Part shown: piece by piece, positions 27,629-37,575 of the stretch | Position numbering within the stretch: position 1 is the stretch's first letter | Layout of the letters: the number at the start of each line of letters is the position of its first letter | Origin: Kordiimonas laminariae | GTDB taxonomy: Bacteria > Pseudomonadota > Alphaproteobacteria > Sphingomonadales > Kordiimonadaceae | DNA: 64,000 bases | Assembly: GCF_023008165.1 (NCBI RefSeq) | Contig: NZ_JAKQZA010000001.1 | Location: forward strand, 655,296-719,295 | Direction: 5' to 3' | Translations under genes and position numbers: made by a program | The notes under the pieces: model-generated | What the model saw: the letters and a program-made list of their open reading frames with translations, nothing else | The model's database searches: none | Told to the model about the DNA's origin: nothing

Positions 27629-29445
27629 TAGCGAATTCCATTATTTTCAAAGAAAGAAGCACCCAGGCCCGCAGGACCCGCCAGGCTGCGCATACCAGCA
27701 AACAGATCACGACCAAAAGTATCCATAACTACAGGGCCAGTTGATGGTGTACGCGCCTCAAATTCAGCTTTATCCACAAGGATTTCAAGCTTGCCGCCTT
27801 CAGCATCGACACGCACAAGATCACCGCTTTGCACACGCGCGATAGCGCCGCCATGTGCCGCCTCTGGCGTTACATGGATTGCTGCAGGTACTTTGCCCGA
27901 TGCACCAGACATACGGCCGTCCGTTACCAGTGCAACCTTGAACCCTTTGTCCTGAAGAACACCAAGGCTTGGGGTAAGCTTATGCAGTTCAGGCATCCCG
28001 TTTGCCTTTGGGCCCTGGAACCGGATAACTGCCACGAAATCCTTTTCAAGTTCACCGGTTTTATAAGCCTCAAGAAGTTCATCCTGATCTTCAAACACCA
28101 CCGCTGGCGCTTCTACAAACCGCTTCTCGGGCTTCACTGCAGAGATTTTCATCACCGCTTCACCAAGTTCACCGTGAAGTACAGCCAAGCCACCGTTTGG
28201 CTGGAATGGATTATCTGCTTTGCGGAGGATCATATCATCGCCCGGCTCAGCTGGTGTTTCTTCCCAAACGGCGATACCATCCTTCAGCACAGGTGTCTCT
28301 GCAAACGCTTCCATGCCTTCACCGAGGATGGTTTGAACATTGGTATTAAGAAGACCAGCAGATAAAAGCTCGCGCACAACAAATGGTGTACCACCAGCTT
28401 CGTGGAATGCGTTCACGTCCGCCGTACCGTTCGGATAAACACGAGCAAGAAGTGGTATAATTTCGGAAAGATCAGCAAAATCCTGCCAATTGATCTGGAT
28501 ACCGGCTGCTGCTGCTATCGCCACAATATGAAGCGTGTGGTTTGTTGAACCACCTGTTGCCAAGAGGCCAATGGTACCGTTCACAATTGACTCCGCTGTT
28601 ACCATCTCAGCCAAACCAACATTTGCATCAGGCTGTGCCAGTTCTGCGATACGTGCGGCCGCTGAACGCGAGAGCGCTTCCCTTAGCGGATCGGTTGGGT
28701 TCACAAAACTACTACCCGGTAGTTGAAGCCCCATCATTTCAAGCATCATCTGGTTCGAGTTTGCTGTACCGTAGAAAGTACATGTTCCCGGGCTGTGGTA
28801 AGCACGGCTTTCGCTTTGAAGCAGTTCAGCGCGGCCAACTTTACCCTGAGCAAATTCCTGCCTCACTTTGGCTTTTTCGCTATTGGAAATACCTGTTTGC
28901 ATAGGCCCTGCGGGCAGGAACATAAATGGCAAGTGTCCGAAAGAAAGAGAGCCAATAAGAAGACCAGGTACGATCTTATCACAAATACCGAACAGGAGCC
29001 CTGCATCAAACACATTATGGGTCATCGCCACAGCCGTTGACATAGCAATCACTTCCCGGCTGAAAAGCGAAAGCTCCATGCCCGGCTGGCCCTGAGTAAC
29101 TCCATCACACATGGCCGGAACGCCGCCTGCCATCTGTGCCACGGAACCAACATCGGTGATATATTCTTTTACCTGATCCAGAAGCTGGTGATACGGTTGG
29201 TGGGCAGAAAGCATATCATTATATGCGCTTACGATACCAATATTCGCCATACCGTCTTGCATCAGCTTATGCTTCTCAGTTTCTGAGCAAGCAGCCAGAG
29301 CATGCGCCAAGTTCCCACAGGAAAGACGCGGTCGCGCCCTGCCTTGCGCCCGCATGGCTTCAATACGTGCTTCGTAAACTGCGCGGGTATTCTTAGAGCG
29401 TTCTTTAATCCGCTCTGTAATTTCAACGAGTTTTGGATGTGTCAT
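27628..29445 (-). CDS. edd: 6-phosphogluconate dehydratase
   Basis: Edd dehydrates 6-phosphogluconate to KDPG. The 605-residue IlvD/Edd family protein has the Fe-S ligand motifs [34 protein letters not shown] and [17 protein letters not shown], and the C-terminal [18 protein letters not shown]. Length and the GQPGM variant mark Edd rather than dihydroxyacid dehydratase. It follows pgl by 24 bases. Confidence 0.97.
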   Translation of the reverse strand: MTHPKLVEITERIKERSKNTRAVYEARIEAMRAQGRARPRLSCGNLAHALAACSETEKHKLMQDGMANIGIVSAYNDMLSAHQPYHQLLDQVKEYITDVGSVAQMAGGVPAMCDGVTQGQPGMELSLFSREVIAMSTAVAMTHNVFDAGLLFGICDKIVPGLLIGSLSFGHLPFMFLPAGPMQTGISNSEKAKVRQEFAQGKVGRAELLQSESRAYHSPGTCTFYGTANSNQMMLEMMGLQLPGSSFVNPTDPLREALSRSAAARIAELAQPDANVGLAEMVTAESIVNGTIGLLATGGSTNHTLHIVAIAAAAGIQINWQDFADLSEIIPLLARVYPNGTADVNAFHEAGGTPFVVRELLSAGLLNTNVQTILGEGMEAFAETPVLKDGIAVWEETPAEPGDDMILRKADNPFQPNGGLAVLHGELGEAVMKISAVKPEKRFVEAPAVVFEDQDELLEAYKTGELEKDFVAVIRFQGPKANGMPELHKLTPSLGVLQDKGFKVALVTDGRMSGASGKVPAAIHVTPEAAHGGAIARVQSGDLVRVDAEGGKLEILVDKAEFEARTPSTGPVVMDTFGRDLFAGMRSLAGPAGLGASFFENNGIR

Positions 29446-29469
29446 TGCACACTCCTGACAGATGGCTCC

Positions 29470-30165
29470 TTACGGTGCCCAATAAACTTCAAACGGTTTG
29501 CGGCGTGCGAGCCTACCAATTGGCAAGCGGGATTGAGGATCAAGGGCTTCCTCAAGCACTCGCAATTTTTCTTCGCCAGTAATCATCAACACCACATGAT
29601 GGGCTTTAGTGATCGCAGCCGCAGTTAGGCTCATACGGTCCACTTCTTCCCCAGTAACATCTGATTTAACAGCCGTTAGCGCCGCACAGATATTACGGCA
29701 TTCCGGGTAAAAAGCAGAATCCAGCCCTTTTGCATCAGGAAACAGGGAAGCGGTATGACCATCAGGCCCCATACCGAGAAGCACGCTATCAAACGGATAA
29801 ACGATAGTACCGTACCGTTCATTCACGGTTTCCACTGCTTCAAACGGATCAGTATGCTCGGTTTTCATACCAATAAAATTAGCTGCCGCGGTTTCACCCT
29901 TTTCAAGTGCACCCCGCATAAAGGCTTCGTTAGACCGCGGGTGACCTATGTCCACCCAACGTTCATCCACAAGCGCAATCTGCACATTATTCCACGCAAG
30001 TTTTTCGGCGCTCATTGCCTCGAAAAGCGGTTTTGGTGTTGAACCACCAGACACCAACCAACTTGCCTGGCCGCGCGCATCAAGTGCTGCTTCAAGCTTT
30101 TCTTTAGTAGCTCGCTTCAGCGCAGCCACCATTTCATCCCGGTTATCAAACTTATGCCAAATCAT
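29470..30165 (-). CDS. pgl: 6-phosphogluconolactonase
   Basis: The 231-residue protein is of the DevB/Pgl type, hydrolysing 6-phosphogluconolactone. Motifs are WLVSGGSTPKPLFEAMS, ALVDERWVDIGHPRSNE and LLGMGPDGHTASLFP. It lies 11 bases after zwf in the same operon, the order of pathway use. Confidence 0.95.
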   Translation of the reverse strand: MIWHKFDNRDEMVAALKRATKEKLEAALDARGQASWLVSGGSTPKPLFEAMSAEKLAWNNVQIALVDERWVDIGHPRSNEAFMRGALEKGETAAANFIGMKTEHTDPFEAVETVNERYGTIVYPFDSVLLGMGPDGHTASLFPDAKGLDSAFYPECRNICAALTAVKSDVTGEEVDRMSLTAAAITKAHHVVLMITGEEKLRVLEEALDPQSRLPIGRLARRKPFEVYWAP

Positions 30166-30176
30166 AACTCTAAACC

Positions 30177-31643
30177 CTATTTACCAACGGTTTCATGGAA
30201 CCATTCACGGCGATCTCGCACCATCAAATCATGCGCCTCATAAGGCCCCCATGTGCCTGCCTGATAGCTTTTTGGTGCCTGCCCTTTTTCCTGCCAGTGG
30301 TTGATAATACGGTCCACCCAGCGCCAGGCATGTTCAACCTCATCACGGTGTACGAAGAGGCTTTGATCCCCTTTAACAGCATCAAGAATAAGGCGGAGGT
30401 AAGGGCCAAGGCGTGTGCCGCTGTTGCCCATCACATCCAGGTTCATTTCCACTTCACGAAGTGTTTCCGATTTCGCACCGTGGTTTTTCACCATCATACG
30501 GAGCGCCAGATGATCCTCGGGCTGCAAGCGGATAATGAAGCGGTTCGGATTAATGCCGCCTTTCCAATCAGGATGCGGGCTATGCGGTACCTCTTTGAAC
30601 TGGATTACAATCTCAGCAAACCGTTCTGGAAGGCGTTTACCTGTACGTAAATAGAAAGGGACACCTGCCCAACGCCAGTTTTCAATATGGGCTTTAATAG
30701 CCACAAAAGTTTCGGTGTTTGATGGTTCTTCAAGCTCAAGATCATCAGCATAGCCTTTCACTGCTTCGCCATGCATAGCACCTGCGCCATATTGAGCACG
30801 CACCACATTACGGTCGATCAAATCGCCTTCAAGTGGACGAAGTGATTTCAGAACTTTTAATTTTTCATCGCGAATACTATCTGCATCAAGCCGCGCTGGC
30901 GGCTCCATCGCTACAAGGCAAAGAAGTTGTAGCAAATGGTTCTGCACCATATCGCGCATAGCACCTGTGCCTTCATAAAAACCTGCTCGGCCTTGCACAC
31001 CCAGATCTTCGGCAATCGTAATCTGGATATGATCAATAGTGCGGGCGCTCCAAAGCTCTTCAAACATGATGTTCGAGAAACGAAGGGCAAGAAGGTTCTG
31101 TACCGCTTCCTTACCAAGGTAATGATCAATCCGGAAAGTTTGGTCTTCACCAAAAAACTTACCTACATCCGCATTGATCGCTTGCGCCGTTTCCAGATTA
31201 TTGCCAAGTGGTTTTTCAAGTACAACACGGGCATTCGAGCCGTTAAGGCCATATTCCGCAAGCAAGCTACATGTGCTTGTGAATAGTGATGGCGGAATTG
31301 CAAGGAAATGAACAACAGACGTGCTTTTGGTTTCTGAAAGCTTTGCCTGAAGCGTTTCCCACTGCTCACCACCTTCAGTGAGACCAAGTTCAACCACTTC
31401 CACCATATTCGCAAACTCACGAATTGATATAGCATCAATCCCGCATGCTGGCGTAGTTGCCGCAAACACTTCCCTGAGCCATTCTTCCATGGCTACATCT
31501 TGCGCACTTCGTGAAGTTAGAAAAATACGGCTCTTACTTGAGATACGGCCAGCCACATAACCAGCATAAAGCGCGGGCAACAGCTTTTTTCGGGATAGGT
31601 CCCCGGTACCACCAAAAATCACCAGATCAAACACATCAACCAT
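30177..31643 (-). CDS. zwf: Glucose-6-phosphate 1-dehydrogenase
   Basis: The 488-residue enzyme oxidises glucose 6-phosphate to 6-phosphogluconolactone. The coenzyme motif is IFGGTGDLSRKKLLPALY and the active-site signature is FRIDHYLGKEAVQNLLALRF. It is the first gene of the zwf-pgl-edd-eda operon. A LacI-type operator lies 77 bases upstream of its ATG, with one arm placed as a -35 element, so the whole operon is probably repressed by the adjacent LacI protein. Confidence 0.97.
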   Translation of the reverse strand: MVDVFDLVIFGGTGDLSRKKLLPALYAGYVAGRISSKSRIFLTSRSAQDVAMEEWLREVFAATTPACGIDAISIREFANMVEVVELGLTEGGEQWETLQAKLSETKSTSVVHFLAIPPSLFTSTCSLLAEYGLNGSNARVVLEKPLGNNLETAQAINADVGKFFGEDQTFRIDHYLGKEAVQNLLALRFSNIMFEELWSARTIDHIQITIAEDLGVQGRAGFYEGTGAMRDMVQNHLLQLLCLVAMEPPARLDADSIRDEKLKVLKSLRPLEGDLIDRNVVRAQYGAGAMHGEAVKGYADDLELEEPSNTETFVAIKAHIENWRWAGVPFYLRTGKRLPERFAEIVIQFKEVPHSPHPDWKGGINPNRFIIRLQPEDHLALRMMVKNHGAKSETLREVEMNLDVMGNSGTRLGPYLRLILDAVKGDQSLFVHRDEVEHAWRWVDRIINHWQEKGQAPKSYQAGTWGPYEAHDLMVRDRREWFHETVGK

Positions 31644-31719
31644 ATCACACCTTCCAACTTACACTTCCCATCATAGGGCCGAGATGTTTTCAATTCATGA
31701 CAGTGAAGTTATTACCATA

Positions 31720-31733
31720 TGACAACGCTGTCA
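31720..31733. promoter_or_regulatory. LacI-type operator in front of zwf
   Basis: TGACAACGCTGTCA has one mismatched position in an otherwise symmetric dyad centred on CG. On the minus strand the arm reads TTGACA (31734-31729), a consensus -35 for zwf. It is nearly identical to the palindrome at 34545-34560. Confidence 0.78.
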
Positions 31734-31778
31734 AATATTCATAATGTGATTTAATGAAGAAATTAGTCAAATTCACAG

Positions 31779-32786
31779 CTATTTCTGGGTAGAACCGCGC
31801 TCTTTCAGTTCAAATTGGTGATGAGATATTTCCGCCTCAATTGTCTTGGCGCTGATGTTTTTCAGAAGTATCTCGCCAGCGCTAATTCCCATTTGCCGGA
31901 TTGGCTGACGGATTGTCGTCATGGTTGGCCAAACCTGCTGCGAAATCGGAGTATCATCAAATCCGCAAACAGCAAGCTCAATTGGCATTTTAATATTTAG
32001 CTGATGCGCCATATTCATGACACCCGCTGCCATATCATCATTACTGGCGAAAACCGCGGTGGGGCGTTTTGCCTGAGTGAGTAATTTTTCACCTGCTGTG
32101 CGGCCACTTTCAAAATCATAAAGACCGTCACAGATAAATGTATCTGCCACTTCAATATCCGCTTCGGTCACCGCACGGGAGAATCCTTCAAAACGGTAAC
32201 GGGTAGACAAATGGTCAGGATGTCCTTTTACAAACGCTATATCGGTATGGCCGCCTTTAATGAGATGCCGCGTCATTTGGTAAGCCGCTTCTTCATCATC
32301 AATCATCACGGAAGGTACTTCACCATTTCCCTTAGATGATGCAGCTACAACAGGAATCCTGCGTGCCTGAAGCGCTGTTAAGAGTGGGAAAAAATCACTA
32401 AGCGGCGGTGTAAGGATAACACCGTCTATATTCGAATGGCGCACCCAATTGAGGATATCTTCAACAAGGTTTTCAGTATGAAAATCAAACGGCCCAAGCG
32501 CCATGCTATAACCACTTCTCTGGCATACTTCGAGGACGCCGGCTTGTAATTTTGCGAGATAGTTTGGGCTGGGCCTATCGTACAACAATCCAATAACAAA
32601 TGATTTGCGGCTGGCAAGGCCACGAGCCGAAGGATTAGGCCTGTAATTCAATTCGCTGATAACAGCTTGAACTTTTTCTCTGGTTTTAGCGCTGACATTC
32701 GGTTCACGGTTTACAACACGTGATACGGTCTTCATGGAAACGCCTGCCTTTTTGGCAACGTCATCAATGGTCACAGAACCAGACAT
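31779..32786 (-). CDS. LacI-family repressor of the glucose/Entner-Doudoroff genes
   Basis: The 335-residue protein has the LacI helix-turn-helix and hinge (TIDDVAKKAGVSMKTVSRVV, then NYRPNPSARGLASRKS), and a sugar-binding-protein-like effector domain with SNDDMAAGVMNMA and GFDDTPISQQVWP. It sits between the sugar symporter and zwf on the same strand. Two near-identical dyads, in front of zwf and between the symporter and glk, are the likely binding sites. The inducer is probably glucose, a phosphorylated derivative, or an Entner-Doudoroff intermediate. Confidence 0.92.
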   Translation of the reverse strand: MSGSVTIDDVAKKAGVSMKTVSRVVNREPNVSAKTREKVQAVISELNYRPNPSARGLASRKSFVIGLLYDRPSPNYLAKLQAGVLEVCQRSGYSMALGPFDFHTENLVEDILNWVRHSNIDGVILTPPLSDFFPLLTALQARRIPVVAASSKGNGEVPSVMIDDEEAAYQMTRHLIKGGHTDIAFVKGHPDHLSTRYRFEGFSRAVTEADIEVADTFICDGLYDFESGRTAGEKLLTQAKRPTAVFASNDDMAAGVMNMAHQLNIKMPIELAVCGFDDTPISQQVWPTMTTIRQPIRQMGISAGEILLKNISAKTIEAEISHHQFELKERGSTQK

Positions 32787-32807
32787 ACGGCCCCCTTAGC
32801 CTGAAAT

Positions 32808-32839
32808 TTTGGAAGGCGGGCCCATACCCACCTTCCAAA
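32808..32839 (-). terminator. Hairpin downstream of the sugar symporter
   Basis: TTTGGAAGGCGGG (32808-32820) pairs with CCCACCTTCCAAA (32827-32839) with one G-T pair. On the minus strand it follows the symporter stop and is trailed by ATTTCAGG. It may attenuate rather than end transcription into the LacI gene. Confidence 0.6.
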
Positions 32840-32845
32840 CTCTAC

Positions 32846-34408
32846 TTACCACCAAATCGTATAAAGTGTTGCGATAATTGCAACAACGATTATCGAGGCA
32901 ATGTTAAAGCCCGCTGTAGTGCTGAACTGGATATCATTCAATTCAACCGCACCTTCTTGGTCACCACCCTTCTGGACAAGGGAAATCACAACCGCAAGCG
33001 CCGCACAGATAAGGAACACAACACCAACACGGTCAATGAACGGCAATTCAGGCCAGTAAAGCTTGAAAGCGAGTGACAAGACAAACGACCCAACGGCAGC
33101 AGCAAGAGCACCTTTAGCCGTTGTCTTCTTCCAGAACATACCGAGGAAGAAGATCACAACAATACCTGGCGTGAAGAAGCCTGTGAATTCCTGGATATAC
33201 TGGAACGCCTGATCAAAGTTACCAAGAAGTGGCTTCGCGATAACAATCGCAATCAACATGGAAACAACCGCTACAAACCGGCCAACAACAACAGGGTTCT
33301 TACGGTTTTCTTCTTTCACAAAGGATGGGTAAATATCCATAGTGAAGATGGTTGAAATACTGTTAGTCATGGAGCCAAGGCTTGAAACAATAGCCGCGAT
33401 AAGCGCTGCGAACACAAGACCAAGAAGGCCCGTTGGCAACAGCTTCATAGCTTCTGGATATGCTTGATCTGGGGCACTTAAAGGCTCTGTAGAAAGAACC
33501 CCAATAGCGATCCCCGGTAGCACCACGATAACAGGCATAAGAATCTTCAAGAAGGCAGCAAAAGCGATACCTTTCTGCGCTTCCGGAAGGCTTTTGGCAG
33601 CAAGTGCACGCTGGATAATATACTGGTTAAAACCCCAATAAGAGAGATTCATAATCCACATACCACCAACAATCACACTAATACCCGGCAGGGCATCATA
33701 GAAGGGGTGACCTTTCTCAAACACCATATCAAACTTTTCAGGCGCCCTCTCTAGAAGCGTATTAAAGCCGCTTGCAACGCCTGCACCGCCAGAGATTTGA
33801 TCAAGCATAATATAAGCGATCACAAGGCCACCGAATACAAGCAGAACAACTTGAATAATATCAGTAAAGGCCACTGCTTTCAGACCACCATAGAAGCTGT
33901 ATGCCGCCGCAAACACACCCAGCACAACAAGGCCTGTAACAAGATCAACACCCGCCACTGATGAAATAGCCAGCGCACCCAGCCACAGAATAGAGGTTAG
34001 GTTCACAAAGATATAAACGGCAAGCCAGAAGAAGGCCATTACCATACGCACGCTGTGGTCATACCGCTGCTCAAGGAACTGCGGCATAGTATAAATACCG
34101 CGCTTCAAGAAGATCGGCAGTAGATATTTACCAACAACCAGGAGCGTAACAGCCGCCATCCATTCATAGGATGCAATCGCAAGTCCCATTGCATATCCGG
34201 AACCAGACATACCAATAATCTGTTCAGCAGAAATATTGGCCGCGATTAAGGACGCACCAATTGCCCACCAAGGCAGCGCCTTGCCTGCAAGGAAATAATC
34301 CGAGGCATCTTTCTCATGTCCTGCTTTTTCACGAGATACCCACTGCGCAATTGCAAAAAGCGCAACAGCATAAAGTGCCACAACCGTGACATCGAGAGTT
34401 GATAACAT
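32846..34408 (-). CDS. SGLT-type sodium/sugar symporter
   Basis: The 520-residue protein has about 14 membrane segments and closely follows the vSGLT pattern: DYFLAGKALPWWAIGASLIAANISAEQ, GMSGSGYAMGLAIASYEWMAA, SILWLGALAISS and the long soluble loop before WGFNQYIIQRALA. This subgroup carries glucose or galactose with Na+. The gene is divergent from glk, sharing a dyad operator, and lies next to the LacI gene and the Entner-Doudoroff operon. Glucose is therefore the best guess for its substrate. Confidence 0.92.
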   Translation of the reverse strand: MLSTLDVTVVALYAVALFAIAQWVSREKAGHEKDASDYFLAGKALPWWAIGASLIAANISAEQIIGMSGSGYAMGLAIASYEWMAAVTLLVVGKYLLPIFLKRGIYTMPQFLEQRYDHSVRMVMAFFWLAVYIFVNLTSILWLGALAISSVAGVDLVTGLVVLGVFAAAYSFYGGLKAVAFTDIIQVVLLVFGGLVIAYIMLDQISGGAGVASGFNTLLERAPEKFDMVFEKGHPFYDALPGISVIVGGMWIMNLSYWGFNQYIIQRALAAKSLPEAQKGIAFAAFLKILMPVIVVLPGIAIGVLSTEPLSAPDQAYPEAMKLLPTGLLGLVFAALIAAIVSSLGSMTNSISTIFTMDIYPSFVKEENRKNPVVVGRFVAVVSMLIAIVIAKPLLGNFDQAFQYIQEFTGFFTPGIVVIFFLGMFWKKTTAKGALAAAVGSFVLSLAFKLYWPELPFIDRVGVVFLICAALAVVISLVQKGGDQEGAVELNDIQFSTTAGFNIASIIVVAIIATLYTIWW

Positions 34409-34544
34409 AGTCCTCCCCTAAACTACTAAGCGGGCCGCTTGAGCCCCTATTTATGCTCATACCATAAGGTACGGCATTCCTTCCAAATAGTCCCTGCCAC
34501 ACATGTGAGTGTGGCGAAAATTCCCAAAATATCTAAAGCAATAA

Positions 34545-34560
34545 TTGACAGCGCTGTCAA
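34545..34560. promoter_or_regulatory. Perfect LacI-type operator between the symporter and glk
   Basis: TTGACAGCGCTGTCAA is a perfect 16-base palindrome. Each arm ends in a consensus -35 TTGACA oriented towards one of the two divergent genes, with weak -10 candidates 17 bases on. A repressor bound here would cover both promoters. Confidence 0.82.
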
Positions 34561-34642
34561 GCAAGATTAAGAAATAAGCCTCGGGAAGGACAATTCATAA
34601 TCTGTGATTACCACCAGTAAAAACTAGTGAGAGGGGATGATC

Positions 34643-35626
34643 ATGCTTGAGAAAACAGTGAAGAGCAGCAAGACTATTTTGGTCGGCGACATTGGCGGCA
34701 CCAACGCACGGTTGGCAATTGCCACACTCAGCACTGATAATTCAGCCCCGCAGATACAAGATTTCAGAGCGTATCCAAATTCTGAATATCACGATATGTC
34801 GCAGGTTATTAAGCAGTACCAAATCGACTTCCCCAACCATAAACCAACTTGTGCCTGTCTGGCTGTTGCTGGGCCAATTTTTGATGGCACAGCCCACCTT
34901 ACAAATCTTGGGTGGCATCTTGATGAAAGTAAACTCCAGCAAGAATTTGGTTTCACAGATGTTAAACTTGTGAATGATTTTGCAGCACTTGCCCGGTCCG
35001 TCACAGCGCTGGAAAATAATGATCTGGTTACCTTAACGAACGGTAATAACGCGCCTGATAGCCCAATCGCCATCATGGGCCCGGGCACCGGTTTTGGTCT
35101 TGCACTTCTTGTGCGCCATGCAGCTGGTGTTACCGTAGTCCCCACCGAAGGTGGGCATATTTCCTTTGTACCGCAGGGCGAGCGAGAGCAAGCAGTATGG
35201 GAAAACCTTCAAAACAGCCTTGAACGTGTAACCGTTGAAACAATGCTTTCGGGCGTTGGCTTGATGCGGATTTACCGAGAATTATGCCATATCAGCCATG
35301 TTTCACCGCTTAATTATGAACCAAGTACAATCTCTCAGCTCGCTATGGATGGTGAAGATGAACTTTGCATGGAAACTCTCACTATCTTCTGCGGCATTAT
35401 GGGTAGCGTGGCAGGTGACCTGGCCTTGGCACTTGGTGCAAAAGGTGGTGTCTTCATTGGTGGCGGTATTCTGCCAAAGGTTTCCGATTTCTTCACAAAC
35501 AGCCACTTCCTGAAGCGTTTTCTGCACAAACCACCCATGTCACATTTCGTGGCTGATATCCCTGTAAACCTTATCACAGCACCAGATGCCGCTCTCAAAG
35601 GAGCAGCCTTAATGTTTGACCAATAA
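34643..35626 (+). CDS. glk: Glucokinase
   Basis: The 327-residue protein matches the Glk family that phosphorylates glucose with ATP: VGDIGGTNARLAIA (phosphate 1), LVNDFAALARSV, GPGTGFGLALLV, and TEGGHISFVPQGEREQ. ATG 34643 is chosen over 34637 because GAGAGGGG would be too close to the first. It is divergent from the SGLT-type symporter with the shared LacI operator between them. Together they feed glucose 6-phosphate to Zwf. Confidence 0.95.
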   Translation: MLEKTVKSSKTILVGDIGGTNARLAIATLSTDNSAPQIQDFRAYPNSEYHDMSQVIKQYQIDFPNHKPTCACLAVAGPIFDGTAHLTNLGWHLDESKLQQEFGFTDVKLVNDFAALARSVTALENNDLVTLTNGNNAPDSPIAIMGPGTGFGLALLVRHAAGVTVVPTEGGHISFVPQGEREQAVWENLQNSLERVTVETMLSGVGLMRIYRELCHISHVSPLNYEPSTISQLAMDGEDELCMETLTIFCGIMGSVAGDLALALGAKGGVFIGGGILPKVSDFFTNSHFLKRFLHKPPMSHFVADIPVNLITAPDAALKGAALMFDQ

Positions 35627-35695
35627 TTTTCTGACTAGCCGCCAGATATAAAGCCCGTTAAGAATGCAGAAATTTAGTATCTCTTAGGGGCTTTC

Positions 35696-37519
35696 ATGCA
35701 GCAAACTGCAGCAGAAATTTTACATAGTGTATTTGGGTATGAAAGCTTTCGAGGTAAGCAAGCCGAGATTATAGACCGTGTAACAACGGGTGAAAGTGTG
35801 CTTGCTATTATGCCCACTGGTGCTGGTAAATCGCTCTGCTACCAAATCCCAGCCTTGATGAAATCAGGTTTCGGGATTGTTGTTTCTCCGCTGATCTCAT
35901 TAATGCAAAACCAAGTAGAAGCCCTTAAAATTCTGGGCGTTGAAGCGGCCACCATTAACAGCAGTAATAGCCGGGAAGAAAACGCAGCAATTTGGCAAAA
36001 GATGCAGAACGGCACGCTGAAACTGCTTTATATTTCGCCAGAAAAGCTACTAACTACCAACATGCTGAATGCGGTCGAAAGCCTGAACGTAAGCTTATTC
36101 GCCATTGATGAAGCCCACTGTATTTCACAGTGGGGTGCTGCTTTCAGGCCCGAGTATGAAGACCTGGCCCTGCTTCATAAAAGGTTCCCTCATATCCCAG
36201 TAATCGCACTTACCGCCACCGCAGATGAAACCACCCGCGATCAGATCGAACAGAAGATTTTTTCGCGCAAGGTTCATACATTCCTTACAGGCTTTGATCG
36301 CCCGAACATCAGCCTGAATGTTGAAATCAAAAACGGCTGGAAACAGCAAATGGTGCGCTTTATCGCTGGCCGTACCAAACCCGGTGAAGGCCTTCAGGAA
36401 AACGGCATTGTCTACTGTCTTTCTCGCAAACGAACTGAAGAAGCGTGCAGTATCCTGAGAGCAAAAGGCTATAACGCACTTGCCTATCACGCAGGCATGT
36501 CAAACGCGACGAGAGAAGAAAATCTCAGCCGCTTTATGGCGGAAGATGATCTAATTATGGTGGCGACCATTGCCTTCGGTATGGGGATTGATAAACCGGA
36601 TATCCGTTTTGTATTTCACACAGATCTACCATCCTCCCCTGAAGCTTACTATCAGGAAATTGGCCGCGCGGGCAGAGACGGTGAACCTGCTGTTGCGCAC
36701 ATGCTTTACGGCATGGATGATATCCGCATGCGGCGCATGTTCATTGATGATGAATTCGCGAGCGATGATCATAAAATGCGTAGTCACCAACGGCTTAACG
36801 CCCTGCTTTCCTATGCGGAAGCACCAGAATGCAGGCGTGTTACGCTGCTTCGATATTTTGCTGAAACACCAGAATTTGAACACTGCGGCAACTGTGATCT
36901 CTGTGCAAACCCTGTACCTACAAGCGAGGCCACCGAGGCCGGGCAAAAATTCCTGTCTGCGGCTTACCGCACAGGCCAAAGCTTTGGCACCAGCCATATC
37001 GTGAATGTGCTTCTTGGCAAGCTTACAGACAAAATCGAAAAACTTGGCCATGATACACTACCCACTTACGGTATTGGTGAGGAATACAGTCAGAATGAAT
37101 GGAAAACCATTGCCCGACAGCTAATGGCGCGAGGCTTCATTGTTGCTGATATGGAATTTGGCGCCCTGAAGATTACTGATTTAGGTATAAAGTTGATCAA
37201 AGGTGAAGAGAGTTTTCAGTATCGGCCTGACTTGGTTTCAAAGAAAAAAGCTGCTGGCGCTTCACGCTCAAGAGCGGCTGTAATTGAACTGCCGGAACAC
37301 GCTCAGCATCTTTATCAGGCGCTCAAGGAGTACCGGAAAGAAATTGCAGTTGAGCGCAGTGTGCCTGCCTATGTAATATTTTCTGATAAGTCGTTGGTGG
37401 ATATGGCACTCATGAAACCCACTAATCTTACTGATTTCGGCCTTGTGCACGGGGTAGGCGCATCCAAGCAGGAAGAATTTGGGCCAGATTTTGTGAGCTT
37501 CATCAAAGCCAATAAATAA
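35696..37519 (+). CDS. recQ: ATP-dependent DNA helicase RecQ
   Basis: The 607-residue protein has the RecQ helicase order: zero motif and Walker A (IMPTGAGKSLCYQIP), DEAH box (AIDEAHCISQWG), motif V/VI (ATIAFGMGIDKPDIRFV and YYQEIGRAGRDGEPA). The zinc-binding cysteines follow in CRRVTLLRYF and CGNCDLC. A winged helix follows and an HRDC domain occupies the last 80 residues. The aromatic-loop motif reads GAAFRPEY where GHDFRPEY is usual. Its role is recombination and fork repair. Confidence 0.96.
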   Translation: MQQTAAEILHSVFGYESFRGKQAEIIDRVTTGESVLAIMPTGAGKSLCYQIPALMKSGFGIVVSPLISLMQNQVEALKILGVEAATINSSNSREENAAIWQKMQNGTLKLLYISPEKLLTTNMLNAVESLNVSLFAIDEAHCISQWGAAFRPEYEDLALLHKRFPHIPVIALTATADETTRDQIEQKIFSRKVHTFLTGFDRPNISLNVEIKNGWKQQMVRFIAGRTKPGEGLQENGIVYCLSRKRTEEACSILRAKGYNALAYHAGMSNATREENLSRFMAEDDLIMVATIAFGMGIDKPDIRFVFHTDLPSSPEAYYQEIGRAGRDGEPAVAHMLYGMDDIRMRRMFIDDEFASDDHKMRSHQRLNALLSYAEAPECRRVTLLRYFAETPEFEHCGNCDLCANPVPTSEATEAGQKFLSAAYRTGQSFGTSHIVNVLLGKLTDKIEKLGHDTLPTYGIGEEYSQNEWKTIARQLMARGFIVADMEFGALKITDLGIKLIKGEESFQYRPDLVSKKKAAGASRSRAAVIELPEHAQHLYQALKEYRKEIAVERSVPAYVIFSDKSLVDMALMKPTNLTDFGLVHGVGASKQEEFGPDFVSFIKANK

Positions 37520-37524
37520 TCTCA

Positions 37525-37554
37525 TAAAAAAAGCCGCCCAATATTGAGCGGCTC
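37525..37554 (-). terminator. Terminator of the secreted protein gene
   Basis: AGCCGC (37532-37537) pairs with GCGGCT (37548-37553). On the minus strand the stem is followed by a run of seven T. It also sits just after the recQ stop and may serve both genes. Confidence 0.8.
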
Positions 37555-37575
37555 TTCCAAATTATGTTGGCTAAA

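Noticed and set aside
37525..37554. Hairpin after recQ as a pure recQ terminator
   Set aside because: The T tract follows the stem only on the minus strand, so it mainly serves the convergent gene.
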